The notes under the pieces: generated by a model | The model's input: the letters and a program-made list of their open reading frames with translations, nothing else | Told to the model about the DNA's origin: nothing | Databases searched by the model: none | Made by a program: the position numbers and the translations under genes | Shown: one piece after another, positions 1-9,085 of the stretch | How the letters are laid out: every line of letters starts with the position of its first letter | Numbering within the stretch: position 1 is the stretch's first letter | NCBI RefSeq assembly: GCF_029278605.1 | Contig: NZ_CP119572.1 | Span: 930,001-994,000 of the forward strand | DNA length: 64,000 nt | From: Cupriavidus sp. WKF15 | Lineage (GTDB): Bacteria; Pseudomonadota; Gammaproteobacteria; Burkholderiales; Burkholderiaceae | Direction: 5' to 3'

Positions 1-50
1 CGGTGGCATCGAGGGTGCCGCCTGAAGCGAAGCGGCAAAATTCACGAGCT

Positions 51-2330
51 ATGACTGCGACAATCCTCGATTCCGTTCCCGAGGCGGAGGCCTCCACCCC
101 GCGCGCGCAGCGCCTGGCGCTGCTGCAGGCCAGCGGCGTGCTGCTGGTAACGCGCGCCCCGCAGGCGGCGGCGCGTCCCGCGCCAGGCCAGCCGGGCGCC
201 GCGTCGGACTATGTGCCGGCGCTGCCCGATATCTTCGTGGCCGTGCGCGATACCGGCGAGGTGCTCGCCTTCAACGGCCATGTCGACCTGGGCACCGGTA
301 TCCGCACCGCGCTGGCGCAGATCGTCGCCGAAGAGCTCGACGTGCCGCTCGCGCGCGTGCGCATGGTGCTTGGCCATACCGAGGCCACGCCCAACCAGGG
401 CCCGACCATTGCCAGCGCGTCGATCCAGATTTCCGCCATCCCGCTGCGGCGCGCGGCCGCGCAGACGCGCGCATGGCTGCAGACGCGCGCGGCGCAGCAA
501 CTGGGCGTGGCGCCGGAAACGCTGGAGGCCGACGACGGCGTGTTTCGCGTAAAAGGCGTGCAGGACGGCATCGGCTACGGCGCCCTGGTGGCCGGCGGAC
601 ATGTCGAGCTGCCGCTGGCCGACGACGTGCCGACCAAGCCGGTCGAGGCCTATCGCATTGTGGGCCGTGGCGCGGGCCGCGTGGATATCCCCGACAAGGC
701 GCGCGGGGTGCTGACCTTCGTGCATGACGTGCGCGTGCCCGGCATGCTGCATGGCCGCGTGGTGCGCCCGCCGTACGCCGGCCGCGATGCCGGCGATTTC
801 GTCGGGACCAGCCTGCTGGAAGTCGATCGCGATTCCGTGCGCGATGTGCCGGGACTGGTCGACGTCATCGTGCAAGGCGATTTCGTCGGCGTGGTCGCCG
901 AGCGCGAGGAGTACGCGGTATTGGCGGCGCGGCGCCTGCGCGTGCGCTGGAAGCCGGTCCCGCCGCTGCCGGCGCTCGACGATCCCGAGCCTGTGTTGCG
1001 TGCCAATCCGGCCACGCGCCGCGCCTTGCTGGACGACGGCGAGATGCCGGCGGCCAATGCCGGCACTACGCTGGCACGCCACTATGTCTGGCCTTACCAG
1101 ATGCACGGCTCCATCGGCCCGTCATGCAGTGTGGCGGACTGGCGCGAGGACGGCCTGACGGTATGGTCGGGCACACAGAACCCGCATGTACTGCGCATTG
1201 ACCTGGCGCGGCTGTCCGGACTTGGCGAGGACAGCATCGAGATCGTGCGCATGGAGGCCGCAGGCTGCTACGGCCGCAATTGCGCCGATGATGTTTGCGC
1301 CGACGCCGTGCTCCTTTCGCGCGCGGTGGGCCGCCCGGTGCGCGTACAGCTCTCGCGCGAGCAGGAACACCTGTGGGAGCCCAAGGGTGCGGCGCAGCTG
1401 ATGGACGTCAGCGCGACGCTTGGCGCCGGCGGCGAATTGCTCGGCTACGACTTCGTCAGCCGCTATCCGTCCAACGATGCGCCGACGCTGGCGCTGCTGT
1501 TGACCGGGCAGGTGCCCAATGCGCCGTGCATGCTCGAGATGGGCGACCGCACCGCGGTGCCGCCATACGCCTACGCGGGCCGCCGCATCGGCTGCGACGA
1601 TACGCCCGCCATCGTGCGTGCATCGTGGCTGCGCGGGGTATCGGCACTGCCGAATACGTTCGCGCATGAATGCATGATTGACGAACTGGCGAGCGAGGCC
1701 GGCACGGACCCCGTGGACTTCCGCCTGCGCCACCTGCCGGACGAACGCGCCGCCGACCTGCTGCGCGCCGTCGCGCAAGCCGCGGGCTGGCAACGCGGGA
1801 CACAGGGTTCACGCGGCGTACCGGATGCGGACGGCAAGCTGCGTGGCCGCGGCGTGGCCTACGCGCGCTATATCCACAGCCGCTTTCCGGGCTTCGGCGC
1901 GGCGTGGGCCGCATGGATCCTCGATGTTTGCGTCGATGCCGACACTGGCCAGATCGCCGTCGAAAAGATCGTCGTGGGCCAGGACACCGGCATGATGGTC
2001 AACCCCAACGGCGTACGCCACCAGATCCACGGCAACGTGGTGCAGACGCTGAGCCGCGTGCTCAAGGAGCAGGTGCGCTTTGACGGCACGGGCGTGGCCA
2101 GCCGGGAGTGGGGCGGCTATCCGCTGCTGACTTTCCCGGAGATTCCGCCGATCGAGGTGGTGCTGATGCCGCGGCAGTCGGAGCCACCTTTGGGCGCGGG
2201 CGAGTCGGCATCATTGCCGGGCGCGCCGGCGATGGCCAACGCATTGTTCGATGCGATCGGCGTGCGCTTGCGGCGGCCGCCGTTTGTGCCGGAGACGGTG
2301 CTGGCCGTTCTGCGTAGCCGTCGGCCCTAG
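51..2330 (+). CDS. Xanthine dehydrogenase family protein, molybdopterin-binding (large) subunit
   Basis: Predicted large subunit of a molybdenum hydroxylase of the NicB/IorB-like branch, which oxidises an N-heterocycle or aldehyde. The ATG at 51 gives 759 residues; a GTG at 3 is in frame but the codons before 51 look unconserved. The Moco-domain opening (GHVDLGTGIRTALAQ, about residues 76-90) lies near the N-terminus, as in that branch. The C-terminal GAGES motif (near residue 716) carries the Glu expected to act as catalytic base. The usual 2Fe-2S small subunit and cytochrome partner are not downstream, so they should lie upstream of the window. The substrate cannot be read from sequence. 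Confidence 0.85.
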   Translation: MTATILDSVPEAEASTPRAQRLALLQASGVLLVTRAPQAAARPAPGQPGAASDYVPALPDIFVAVRDTGEVLAFNGHVDLGTGIRTALAQIVAEELDVPLARVRMVLGHTEATPNQGPTIASASIQISAIPLRRAAAQTRAWLQTRAAQQLGVAPETLEADDGVFRVKGVQDGIGYGALVAGGHVELPLADDVPTKPVEAYRIVGRGAGRVDIPDKARGVLTFVHDVRVPGMLHGRVVRPPYAGRDAGDFVGTSLLEVDRDSVRDVPGLVDVIVQGDFVGVVAEREEYAVLAARRLRVRWKPVPPLPALDDPEPVLRANPATRRALLDDGEMPAANAGTTLARHYVWPYQMHGSIGPSCSVADWREDGLTVWSGTQNPHVLRIDLARLSGLGEDSIEIVRMEAAGCYGRNCADDVCADAVLLSRAVGRPVRVQLSREQEHLWEPKGAAQLMDVSATLGAGGELLGYDFVSRYPSNDAPTLALLLTGQVPNAPCMLEMGDRTAVPPYAYAGRRIGCDDTPAIVRASWLRGVSALPNTFAHECMIDELASEAGTDPVDFRLRHLPDERAADLLRAVAQAAGWQRGTQGSRGVPDADGKLRGRGVAYARYIHSRFPGFGAAWAAWILDVCVDADTGQIAVEKIVVGQDTGMMVNPNGVRHQIHGNVVQTLSRVLKEQVRFDGTGVASREWGGYPLLTFPEIPPIEVVLMPRQSEPPLGAGESASLPGAPAMANALFDAIGVRLRRPPFVPETVLAVLRSRRP

Positions 2331-2359
2331 CAAACCGGCAGCAGTATTTGCGCTGCCGC

Positions 2360-2839
2360 TCAGTTCCCGCCGTTTGATTCGTCGATCTCGCTCATCTTGC
2401 GTAGCAGGTAAGTTACCGCCACGCGCTCGGCCGGGTTCAGGTTGCCAAACGTCTGTTCGGAAATCTGCTTCGCGAACGGCACCGTCTCGTCGATCAGCGC
2501 CAGCCCGGCCTCCGTCACCGTCACCACCACCTTGCGCCGGTCATTCGGATCGTGCGATACCGCAATCAGCTCGCGTGCCTTGAGCCGCTCGATGATGCCG
2601 CGCACCGTGGCCTGGTCGATCGCCGTGGCGCGCACCACTTCATTGAGCGAGCACGGTTGCCGGTCCCTGACCGCGCACAGCACCACGAATTGCGCGGCCG
2701 TGAGCTGCGAATCGGGAATGGTCTGCTGGAAGATGGCCACGTGGCGCTGGTACGCGCGGCGCAGCAGGTGGCCCACCTGTTCGGTGAAATCGTAGCCGGG
2801 GTCGGTCTTGGCGGCGGGCTGGTCGGAGGAGGAGGGCAC
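2360..2839 (-). CDS. MarR family transcriptional regulator
   Basis: Winged-helix regulator of 159 residues. The recognition region (AIDQATVRGIIERLKARELI) and wing (DPNDRRKVVVTVTEAG) are typical of MarR proteins, usually homodimers released by small aromatic ligands. I chose the GTG at 2839 because the open frame upstream merely overlaps the next gene, and a -10-like TATACT lies about 33 bases before it. It follows the Bug-protein gene in the same direction but with its own likely promoter. It could control that transporter or the hydroxylase gene that converges on it. The ligand is unknown. Confidence 0.85.
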   Translation of the reverse strand: MPSSSDQPAAKTDPGYDFTEQVGHLLRRAYQRHVAIFQQTIPDSQLTAAQFVVLCAVRDRQPCSLNEVVRATAIDQATVRGIIERLKARELIAVSHDPNDRRKVVVTVTEAGLALIDETVPFAKQISEQTFGNLNPAERVAVTYLLRKMSEIDESNGGN

Positions 2840-2871
2840 TTCGATCGTGGTGCGATGGATGGTGTGCCCCG

Positions 2872-2877
2872 AGTATA
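2872..2877 (-). promoter_or_regulatory. -10-like element upstream of the marR-type gene
   Basis: The minus strand reads TATACT here, about 33 bases before the proposed GTG start. No convincing -35 hexamer is found 16-18 bases upstream, so this is a weak single-element call. Confidence 0.3.
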
Positions 2878-2913
2878 CCGACGAAGGTGGCGAAGGTGCG
2901 CCTGTGGCGAAGC

Positions 2914-3921
2914 TTAATCGACGGTAATGGCCGCGCTCTTCGCTACCTTGCCGAAGCGCTCGTACTCCTGCAGCGTAAGCGTCTGCAGCTCCGTCGCGCT
3001 CGAGCCCTTCGGGTTGAAGCCGGCCTGCGTCAGCTTCTCGCGCACGTCCGCGCGGCCCAGCGCTTCGACGAAAGCGGCATTGAGTGCCTGCACCACGGGC
3101 GCGGGCAGGTTGGCCGGGCCATAGACGCCGAACCACGGCTCCACCGCATAGCCCGGCAGGCCGGCCTCGGCCAGCGTCGGCACGTCCGGCAGCGACGGCG
3201 AGCGGCTCTTGCCGGCCACGGCCAGCGCGCGCAGCTTGCCTGCCTGGATGTGCGGCAGCGAGGCCGGCAGGTTGTCGAACATCACGGCGATATGCCCGCC
3301 GAGCATGTCGTTGATGGCCGGGCTGCTGCCCTTGTACGGCACGTGCGTCAGGCCGGTATGCGTCATCTGCGAGAACATCGCGCCGGCCAGATGCATCGAC
3401 GTGCCGGTGCCCGCGGTCGCGTACGTCAGCCCGGAATGTGCCTTGGCATAGGCAATCAGTTCCGGCACGGTCTTCACCGGCAGCGACGGGCTCACCTCAA
3501 GCACGATGGTCGAGGTGCCAAGCAGGCTGATGGCGGTGAAGTCCTTGCGCGGGTCGAACGGCACCTGCTTGTAGACATGCGGATTCAGCGCATTGGTGGA
3601 GATCGCACCGAAGCCGATGGTGTAGCCATCGGGCGCGGCCTTGGCCACGGCGTCCATGCCGATGTTGCCGCCGGCGCCGGGCCGGTTTTCGATGACCACG
3701 GGCTGGCCCAGTTTCTCGGCCACGCGCTGGCCGACGGTACGCGCGACGAGATCCGTGGTGCCGCCGGCGGCGTACGGGACGACGAAGCGGATCGGCTTGG
3801 CCGGGAACGTGTCGGCCGCGGCGGCGGCCAGCGGCAGGGCGCCGAGCGTGGCGGCCGTGGTGGCACCTAGCGTCAGGGCGATCAGCGTGGCGCGGCGGCG
3901 AAGGGCAGGGCGTTGCGGCAT
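2914..3921 (-). CDS. Bug/TctC family tripartite tricarboxylate transporter substrate-binding protein
   Basis: Periplasmic binding protein of 335 residues. A basic N-terminus (PQRPALRRR), a hydrophobic stretch and an Ala-rich site before DTFPAKPIRFVVPYAAGG indicate a Sec signal peptide. The motifs PYAAGGTTD, ENRPGAGGNIG and the GTSMHLAG segment are family hallmarks of Bug proteins, which are hugely expanded in Bordetella and Cupriavidus and bind carboxylates, amides or aromatics. No TctA or TctB membrane gene is adjacent, which is normal for orphan Bug genes. It is divergent from the EamA permease gene. The ligand cannot be predicted. Confidence 0.9.
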   Translation of the reverse strand: MPQRPALRRRATLIALTLGATTAATLGALPLAAAAADTFPAKPIRFVVPYAAGGTTDLVARTVGQRVAEKLGQPVVIENRPGAGGNIGMDAVAKAAPDGYTIGFGAISTNALNPHVYKQVPFDPRKDFTAISLLGTSTIVLEVSPSLPVKTVPELIAYAKAHSGLTYATAGTGTSMHLAGAMFSQMTHTGLTHVPYKGSSPAINDMLGGHIAVMFDNLPASLPHIQAGKLRALAVAGKSRSPSLPDVPTLAEAGLPGYAVEPWFGVYGPANLPAPVVQALNAAFVEALGRADVREKLTQAGFNPKGSSATELQTLTLQEYERFGKVAKSAAITVD

Positions 3922-4180
3922 GGCGCGGAAACTCCTCTACGGGTTGCGTTGTTCTGTAGTCCCGGCACGGCCATCGGTCCATTGTCGATGGATGTCCGTG
4001 CGGAAGCGCCCATTGTAGGCAAATGCGGACGAGCGGAGGCATACCGGGCGGTAGGCCGATGTCCATGCTTCTTTTCGAATACAATCTTCTGGTCGTCTTT
4101 GCCGACCCGGCCGGCCACGGTTGCGGCGGCAGCCTCTCCGCCTGAATTCCCCCGTGCCAGTTTCACCAAAATCTCTTGCC
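3922..4180. promoter_or_regulatory. Divergent intergenic region (Bug gene / EamA gene)
   Basis: No gene was found in these 259 bases, which should hold divergent promoters. On the plus strand a TACAAT at 4080-4085 is a plausible -10 for the EamA permease gene, about 95 bases before its ATG. No clear operator palindrome was seen. Confidence 0.35.
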
Positions 4181-5080
4181 ATGCCCGCTGCGCTGCCGTT
4201 GCCGCAGCGTTCGGGGCTGGCTATCGCGGCCGTTGGCGCCGTGCTGTTCTCCGCCAAGGCCATTGTCGCCAAATTGATGTACCGCTACAGCGTCGACGCC
4301 GTCATGGTGATCACGCTGCGCATGCTGTTCGCCGTGCCGCTGTTCATGGCGATCGGCTGGTGGCAGTCGCGGCGCCTGCCGGCGCTGTCGTGGGCCGACC
4401 GTGGACGCGTGGTGTTCCTTGGCTTCATTGGCTACTACCTGTCGAGCTTCATGGATTTCCTGGGCCTGCAGTACATCACCGCGGGGCTGGAACGGCTGAT
4501 CCTGTTCCTGACGCCGTCGTTCGTGCTGCTGGCCACGGCGCTGCTGTTCCGGCGCCCGATTGCCGCGCGGCAGTGGGTGTCGCTGCTGCTGGCCTACCTC
4601 GGCATCGTGCTGGTGTTCGCCCATGACCTCGATGTCAGCGGCGCGCAGGTCTGGCTTGGCGGCGCGCTGGTGCTGGCCAGTGCCTTGACGTATGGTATCT
4701 ACCTGATCCTGAGCGGCGAGCTGGTGCAGCGCATCGGCTCGCTGCGGCTGGTGGCGTATGCGATGTGCGTGTCCACCGCATGCTGCATGCTGCAGTACCT
4801 GGCGCTGGGCCGGCCTGTAGCCGAGCTCGCGCAGCCGGCGCCGGTGATGTGGCTGTCACTCGTCAATGCGGTGTTCTGCACGGTGCTGCCCGTCTCGATG
4901 ACGATGGTGGCCGTGGCCCGCATCGGCGCGCCGATGGCCTCGCAGGCGGGCATGATCGGCCCGGTATCGACGCTGTTCCTGGCCTTCTGGCTGCTCGACG
5001 AACCGGTCAGCGGCGTGCAGCTGGCGGGCAGCGCGCTGGTGCTGGGCGGGATGTACCTGTTGTCGGCGCGCAAGGCATGA
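4181..5080 (+). CDS. EamA (DMT superfamily) transporter
   Basis: Inner-membrane permease of 299 residues with about ten hydrophobic segments in two EamA repeats. The first repeat opens with SGLAIAAVGAVLFSAKAIVAKLMYRY, and the second starts around VSGAQVWLGGALVLASALTYG. The GAPMASQAGMIGPVSTLFLAFWLLDEP stretch is typical of repeat two. The ATG at 4181 gives a normal family length; an earlier in-frame start would add 20 unconserved residues. Family members export amino acids, metabolites or drugs, and the substrate here is unknown. The SDR gene follows after 65 bases. Confidence 0.85.
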   Translation: MPAALPLPQRSGLAIAAVGAVLFSAKAIVAKLMYRYSVDAVMVITLRMLFAVPLFMAIGWWQSRRLPALSWADRGRVVFLGFIGYYLSSFMDFLGLQYITAGLERLILFLTPSFVLLATALLFRRPIAARQWVSLLLAYLGIVLVFAHDLDVSGAQVWLGGALVLASALTYGIYLILSGELVQRIGSLRLVAYAMCVSTACCMLQYLALGRPVAELAQPAPVMWLSLVNAVFCTVLPVSMTMVAVARIGAPMASQAGMIGPVSTLFLAFWLLDEPVSGVQLAGSALVLGGMYLLSARKA

Positions 5081-5145
5081 CCGGGCGGCGACACCACCCC
5101 TGACTGACAAACGATACAAGCAGCAAGCAACTGGGAGAACGAGAA

Positions 5146-5934
5146 ATGGATCTGGGACTGCGTGGCAAGCATGCACTGGTGTGCGGCGCGAGCAAGGGCC
5201 TGGGCTTCGCCTGCGCGGACGCGCTGGCCGCCGAAGGCGTGGACGTGGTGATCGTTGCGCGCGGCGCCGAGGCGCTGGAGAAGGCCGCGGCCGACCTGCG
5301 CGCGCGCCATGGCCGCCGCGTGATCGCGGTGGCCACCGACATCACGAAGCCGGAAGGCCGCAAGGCCGCGCTCGATGCCGTGGCCAAGCTGGGCGATCTC
5401 GACATCCTGGTCAACAACGCCGGCGGCCCGCCGCCGGGCAATTTCCGCGACTGGGACCGCGACGCGTGGCTGGCGGCGCTGGACGCCAACATGCTGACCC
5501 CGATCGAACTGATCAAGGCCACGGTCGACGGCATGATCGCGCGCAAGTGGGGCCGCATCATCAACATCACGAGCGGTGCGGTGAAGGCCCCGATCGACAT
5601 CCTGGGCCTGTCCAACGGCGCGCGCTCGGGCCTGACCGGCTTCATCGCCGGGCTGGCGCGCGAAGTGGCGCAGCACGGCGTGACAGTGAACAACCTGCTG
5701 CCGGGGCCGTTCAACACCGATCGCCTGGCCAAGACCATGGAAGGCGCGGCACAGAAGGCCAACCTGAGCATCGAAGAAATCGCGCAACGCCGCGCCGCGC
5801 AGAACCCTTCGCGCCGCTTCGGCGACCCGGCCGAGTTCGGCGCCACCTGCGCCTTCCTGTGCAGCCGCCAGGCCGCGTACATCACGGCGCAGAACATCCT
5901 GCTCGACGGCGGCGCCTACCCCGGCACGTTCTGA
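5146..5934 (+). CDS. SDR family oxidoreductase with non-canonical active site
   Basis: Rossmann-fold protein of 262 residues preceded by GGGAGAACGAGAA. The nucleotide-binding GASKGLG (residues 14-20) and NNAGG (near 90) are intact. The serine of the catalytic triad region (ITSG, near 142) is present. However, the YxxxK motif is replaced by S156-N-G-A-R160, so both the catalytic Tyr and the Lys are missing. A known 'BKR-like' SDR subgroup shows similar departures. It precedes mgsA and a quinone oxidoreductase in one direction, suggesting a carbonyl or redox role, but normal dehydrogenase chemistry should not be assumed. Confidence 0.85.
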   Translation: MDLGLRGKHALVCGASKGLGFACADALAAEGVDVVIVARGAEALEKAAADLRARHGRRVIAVATDITKPEGRKAALDAVAKLGDLDILVNNAGGPPPGNFRDWDRDAWLAALDANMLTPIELIKATVDGMIARKWGRIINITSGAVKAPIDILGLSNGARSGLTGFIAGLAREVAQHGVTVNNLLPGPFNTDRLAKTMEGAAQKANLSIEEIAQRRAAQNPSRRFGDPAEFGATCAFLCSRQAAYITAQNILLDGGAYPGTF

Positions 5935-6001
5935 ACCCGGCGCGGCCCCGCTACTGGCCGCACCTTTTACCTGCAGTCGCTTACCGCAACAAGGACCCTT
6001 G

Positions 6002-6391
6002 ATGACCCGCCCACGTATTGCCCTGATTGCACACGACCACAAGAAGGACGACATCGTTGCCTTTGCCACACGGCATCGCGAATTCCTTGCGCAGTGCGAG
6101 CTGCTCGCGACCGGTACCACCGGTGGCCGGCTGATCGATGAAGTCGGGCTCGATGTGACGCGAATGCTGTCCGGGCCCTGGGGCGGTGACCTGCAGATTG
6201 GCGCCCAGCTTGCGGAAGGGCGAGTGCGCGCCGTGATCTTCCTGCGCGACCCGATGACGCCGCAGCCGCACGAGCCGGATATCAACGCGCTCGTGCGCGC
6301 GTGCGACGTGCATAACGTGCCGTGCGCGACCAACGTCGCCACGGCGGACCTGCTGATCGCCGAGCTGTGCCGCATCGAGGCGAAAGGCTGA
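6002..6391 (+). CDS. mgsA: Methylglyoxal synthase
   Basis: Converts dihydroxyacetone phosphate to methylglyoxal and phosphate, a phosphate-recovering bypass of lower glycolysis in the cytosol. The 129-residue protein has the family motifs [26 protein letters not shown] (containing the catalytic Asp), [12 protein letters not shown] and TNVATADLL. The ATG at 6002 lies six bases after AAGGA; the TTG one codon earlier is less likely. It is slightly shorter than the E. coli enzyme (about 152 residues) but complete. It sits between an SDR and a quinone oxidoreductase gene, both possible carbonyl-detoxifying partners. Confidence 0.93.
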   Translation: MTRPRIALIAHDHKKDDIVAFATRHREFLAQCELLATGTTGGRLIDEVGLDVTRMLSGPWGGDLQIGAQLAEGRVRAVIFLRDPMTPQPHEPDINALVRACDVHNVPCATNVATADLLIAELCRIEAKG

Positions 6392-6431
6392 TCCCCAACC
6401 CCAATTAGCCTGACTGACAGGAGACATGCAG

Positions 6432-7409
6432 ATGACCAAAGCCATCCGGATCGAACAGACCGGCGGACCGGAAGTGATGCAGTGGGTCGACGTGGAAGTC
6501 GGCGAGCCCGGCCCGGGCGAAGTCCGGGTCCGCCATGAGGCGGTGGGGCTCAACTATATCGACGTCTACTTCCGCTCGGGCCTTTACAAGCAGCCGCTGC
6601 CCGCCGGGCTGGGCATGGAAGGCGCGGGCGTGGTCGAGGCGGTGGGCGCGGGCGTGACCCACCTGCGCGCGGGCGACCGCGTGGCCTACGCGGGCCGCCC
6701 GAACGGCGCCTATGCGCAGGTGCGCGTGATGCCGGCCGATATCGTCGTGCGCCTGCCCGATTCGATTTCCTTCGAGCAGGGCGCGGCCATGATGCTGCAG
6801 GGCCTGACCGCGCAGTACCTGATCCGCGACAGCTACCGCGTGCAGGCCGGCGACACCGTGCTGCTGCATGCGGCGGCCGGCGGCGTCGGGCTGATCGCCT
6901 GCCAGTGGCTCAAGGCGCTCGGTGTCACGGTGATCGGCACGGTCGGCAGCGATGAGAAGGCGGAGCTTGCGCGCGCGCATGGCTGCACGCATACCGTGGT
7001 CTATACGCGTGAATCGTTTGTGGACCGGGTCAAGGAGATCACTGGCGGCAAGGGCGTGCCGGCCGTGTATGACTCGATCGGCGCCGACACCTTCCACGGC
7101 TCGCTCGACTGCCTGGCGCCGCGCGGCACCATGGTCAGCTTCGGCAATGCCTCGGGCCCGGTGCCGCCGTTCGATATCTCAGTCCTGGGCAGCAAGGGGT
7201 CGCTGCGGCTTACGCGGCCGACGCTGATGACCTATGTGGTTCACCGCGAATTGCTGGAGCCGATGGTGGCGGACCTGTTTGAGGCGGTCGGCAGCGGCAA
7301 GGTGAAGATCGATATCCGGCAGAGATATGCGCTGGCCGATGTCGCGCAGGCACATCGGGACCTGGAGGCGCGCAGGACGACGGGGTCTACGGTCCTGTTG
7401 CCGGGATAG
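6432..7409 (+). CDS. NADPH:quinone reductase / zinc-independent medium-chain dehydrogenase
   Basis: Member of the quinone oxidoreductase (QOR) branch of the MDR family, 325 residues. It has the GroES-like N-terminal segment (VGLNYIDVYFRSGLY), the cofactor motif HAAAGGVG near residue 150, and no structural or catalytic zinc ligands. The ATG at 6432 sits eight bases after AGGAG; the ATG at 6426 is only two bases from it and is unlikely. The likely reaction is NADPH-dependent reduction of quinones or alpha,beta-unsaturated carbonyls. It is the last gene of the plus-strand run starting with the SDR. Confidence 0.88.
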   Translation: MTKAIRIEQTGGPEVMQWVDVEVGEPGPGEVRVRHEAVGLNYIDVYFRSGLYKQPLPAGLGMEGAGVVEAVGAGVTHLRAGDRVAYAGRPNGAYAQVRVMPADIVVRLPDSISFEQGAAMMLQGLTAQYLIRDSYRVQAGDTVLLHAAAGGVGLIACQWLKALGVTVIGTVGSDEKAELARAHGCTHTVVYTRESFVDRVKEITGGKGVPAVYDSIGADTFHGSLDCLAPRGTMVSFGNASGPVPPFDISVLGSKGSLRLTRPTLMTYVVHRELLEPMVADLFEAVGSGKVKIDIRQRYALADVAQAHRDLEARRTTGSTVLLPG

Positions 7410-7451
7410 AAGGCGATCAGGGGGCGCATGCCACGAACGATGATGTTCCCC

Positions 7452-8225
7452 CTATACCTCCGGATTCACCAGCGTCATATCCGAACCGTAAGGATCCTCA
7501 GCCCGCACCACCACGACGGTGACGTTGTCATGGCCGCCATGATCCAGCGCCATCTTCACAAGCGCCTCGGCCGCGGCAGCGGGATCGCCGCCTGCGGCCA
7601 GTACCGATGCAATGCCATCGTCGTCGACTTCATTGCTCAGGCCGTCGCTGCAAAGCAGGAACACATCGCCATCGGCGACATCGACGAACAGCTGTTCCGG
7701 CATGAGCGTGTCGGCCGCGCCGACGGCACGCGTGATGGTGTTGTGCGCAGGGTGGTGCCGCGCTTCCTCCGCGGTGATCAGCCCGCGTGCGAGCAGCCGC
7801 TCTACCTGGCTGTGGTCGCGCGTCAGGCGCTGCAGCCGTCCGTCGCGCATCCGGTAGAGCCGGCTGTCACCGGCCCAGAGACATCCGCAGCGGCGGTCAC
7901 CCACTGCCAACGCCACCACGGTGGTGCCCACGCAGCGCACCTGCAGGCGCGCGGCTTCGGCAATCAGCGTGCGGTTGACGTCCTGCAGCGCGGCGCCCAC
8001 GTCGGCCAGCCGTTCTTCCAGTGATGGCCGCGCCGCCAGGCCCGCCAGTGCCTGTGTGACGGCCTGGCTGGCGAAATCACCGACCGCGTGGCCGCCCATG
8101 CCGTCGGCCACGACCCAGATGCCCAGGTCAGGAAGATCCAGGCACGCATCCTCATTGCGCTCGCGTACGCGGCCCACGTCGGTGCAGGCCGCCGATGTCC
8201 AGCGGAATTGCGACACGCCAGTCAA
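7452..8225 (-). CDS. PP2C-type serine/threonine protein phosphatase
   Basis: Metal-dependent (PPM) phosphatase of about 257 residues. All diagnostic motifs are visible in order: RERNEDACL, VADGMGGHAVGD, RCVGTTVVAL, WAGDSRLYR, LTRDHS, CSDGLSNEVDDD and HDNVTVVVV. These supply the acidic residues that bind the two metal ions. The start is uncertain. A TTG at 8225 follows GGAGG by five bases and is preferred; the ATG at 8270 lacks a Shine-Dalgarno site and a GTG at 8216 is possible. No partner Ser/Thr kinase or type VI secretion gene is nearby. Confidence 0.88.
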   Translation of the reverse strand: MTGVSQFRWTSAACTDVGRVRERNEDACLDLPDLGIWVVADGMGGHAVGDFASQAVTQALAGLAARPSLEERLADVGAALQDVNRTLIAEAARLQVRCVGTTVVALAVGDRRCGCLWAGDSRLYRMRDGRLQRLTRDHSQVERLLARGLITAEEARHHPAHNTITRAVGAADTLMPEQLFVDVADGDVFLLCSDGLSNEVDDDGIASVLAAGGDPAAAAEALVKMALDHGGHDNVTVVVVRAEDPYGSDMTLVNPEV

Positions 8226-8577
8226 GATGCCCTCCGTCAGTGGAAGCGCTTGCTCGCATCTGATCAGCATAGAAGCTGTTGCTGGTCTCGTAAAAGCGGA
8301 TCACCCGGCCCCGCCCGATACCTCTTTGCCCGTGGCGAACGGATGGTCCTGCCAAAAACCCGCTGTGTGCAGTTGGCCCGGAGCGTAATGGTGGCGCCCG
8401 GCCAACAACCTGGCGGCAATGTCGTTGGTCGCCAGGCAACAGTCGACGCGCCTCCACGACGCCACATTGGCCGCAAACGTCGAGCTGGCGCGACCAGGGG
8501 GCACTGGCACGTGTCATGCAGAGGGTCTGGCAACGACGCAGCAATGACTGCAGCGACCAGACACCCCGAGGCCAGCC
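8226..8577. other. Gene-free divergent region
   Basis: These 352 bases separate the PP2C gene from the LRAT-like gene. Short open frames on both strands look like GC-bias shadows. I see no clear promoter pair, terminator or repeat. Confidence 0.4.
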
Positions 8578-9051
8578 ATGCCACACCAGCACGCACCACA
8601 AAACGAACGTCGCCACGATGATGGAAGCCTGGCCGCTGAGCTATCGCCGGGTGCCCACCTGGTGACGAGGCGCTACGGCTATGTGCATCACGGCATCTAT
8701 GCCGGACACGGCCGCGTCATCCACTATGCCGGCTTCGCCCGTACGCTGCAGGCTGGGCCGGTCGAGGAAACCAGCCTGGAAGCGTTTGCCGCCGGTTGCG
8801 CGGTCGCAGTCCGGGCGGAGCCGTGCGCCAGCTTTGTCGGTATCGAGGCGGTGGCCCGTGCGCGTTCCCGCCTGGGCGAGAACCGCTACCACCTGTTTTC
8901 CAACAACTGCGAGCACTTCTGCTCGTGGTGCCTGTCCGGCGAGAGTCGCAGCGAACAAGTGGAAACCTGCCTGCGCCACCCCCGCGCCGCGCTGTGCGCC
9001 ATGTTGCGGCTTGCGGCCAGCATCTTGCAGGTCAGCCTTCGGGTGGCCTGA
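8578..9051 (+). CDS. LRAT-domain (NlpC/P60-like fold) protein
   Basis: Protein of 157 residues related to lecithin:retinol acyltransferase. The catalytic layout is clear: HHGIYAGHGRVIHYAG supplies the conserved histidines and NNCEHFCSWC the nucleophilic cysteine. In eukaryotic relatives these residues perform thioester acyl transfer between lipids; bacterial members are mostly uncharacterised. The start follows GAGG by six bases. There is no signal peptide, but a hydrophobic C-terminal stretch (LCAMLRLAASILQVSL) may touch membrane. A small Arg-rich frame with a good ribosome site follows. The physiological role is unknown. Confidence 0.82.
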   Translation: MPHQHAPQNERRHDDGSLAAELSPGAHLVTRRYGYVHHGIYAGHGRVIHYAGFARTLQAGPVEETSLEAFAAGCAVAVRAEPCASFVGIEAVARARSRLGENRYHLFSNNCEHFCSWCLSGESRSEQVETCLRHPRAALCAMLRLAASILQVSLRVA

Positions 9052-9085
9052 AACGTTTTCGGTACAGAACACGAAGGAGCCAGCC

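Noticed and set aside
2840..3136. N-terminal extension of the MarR protein
   Set aside because: The extra 99 codons overlap the Bug gene out of frame and contain no conserved residues; a -10-like element lies inside.
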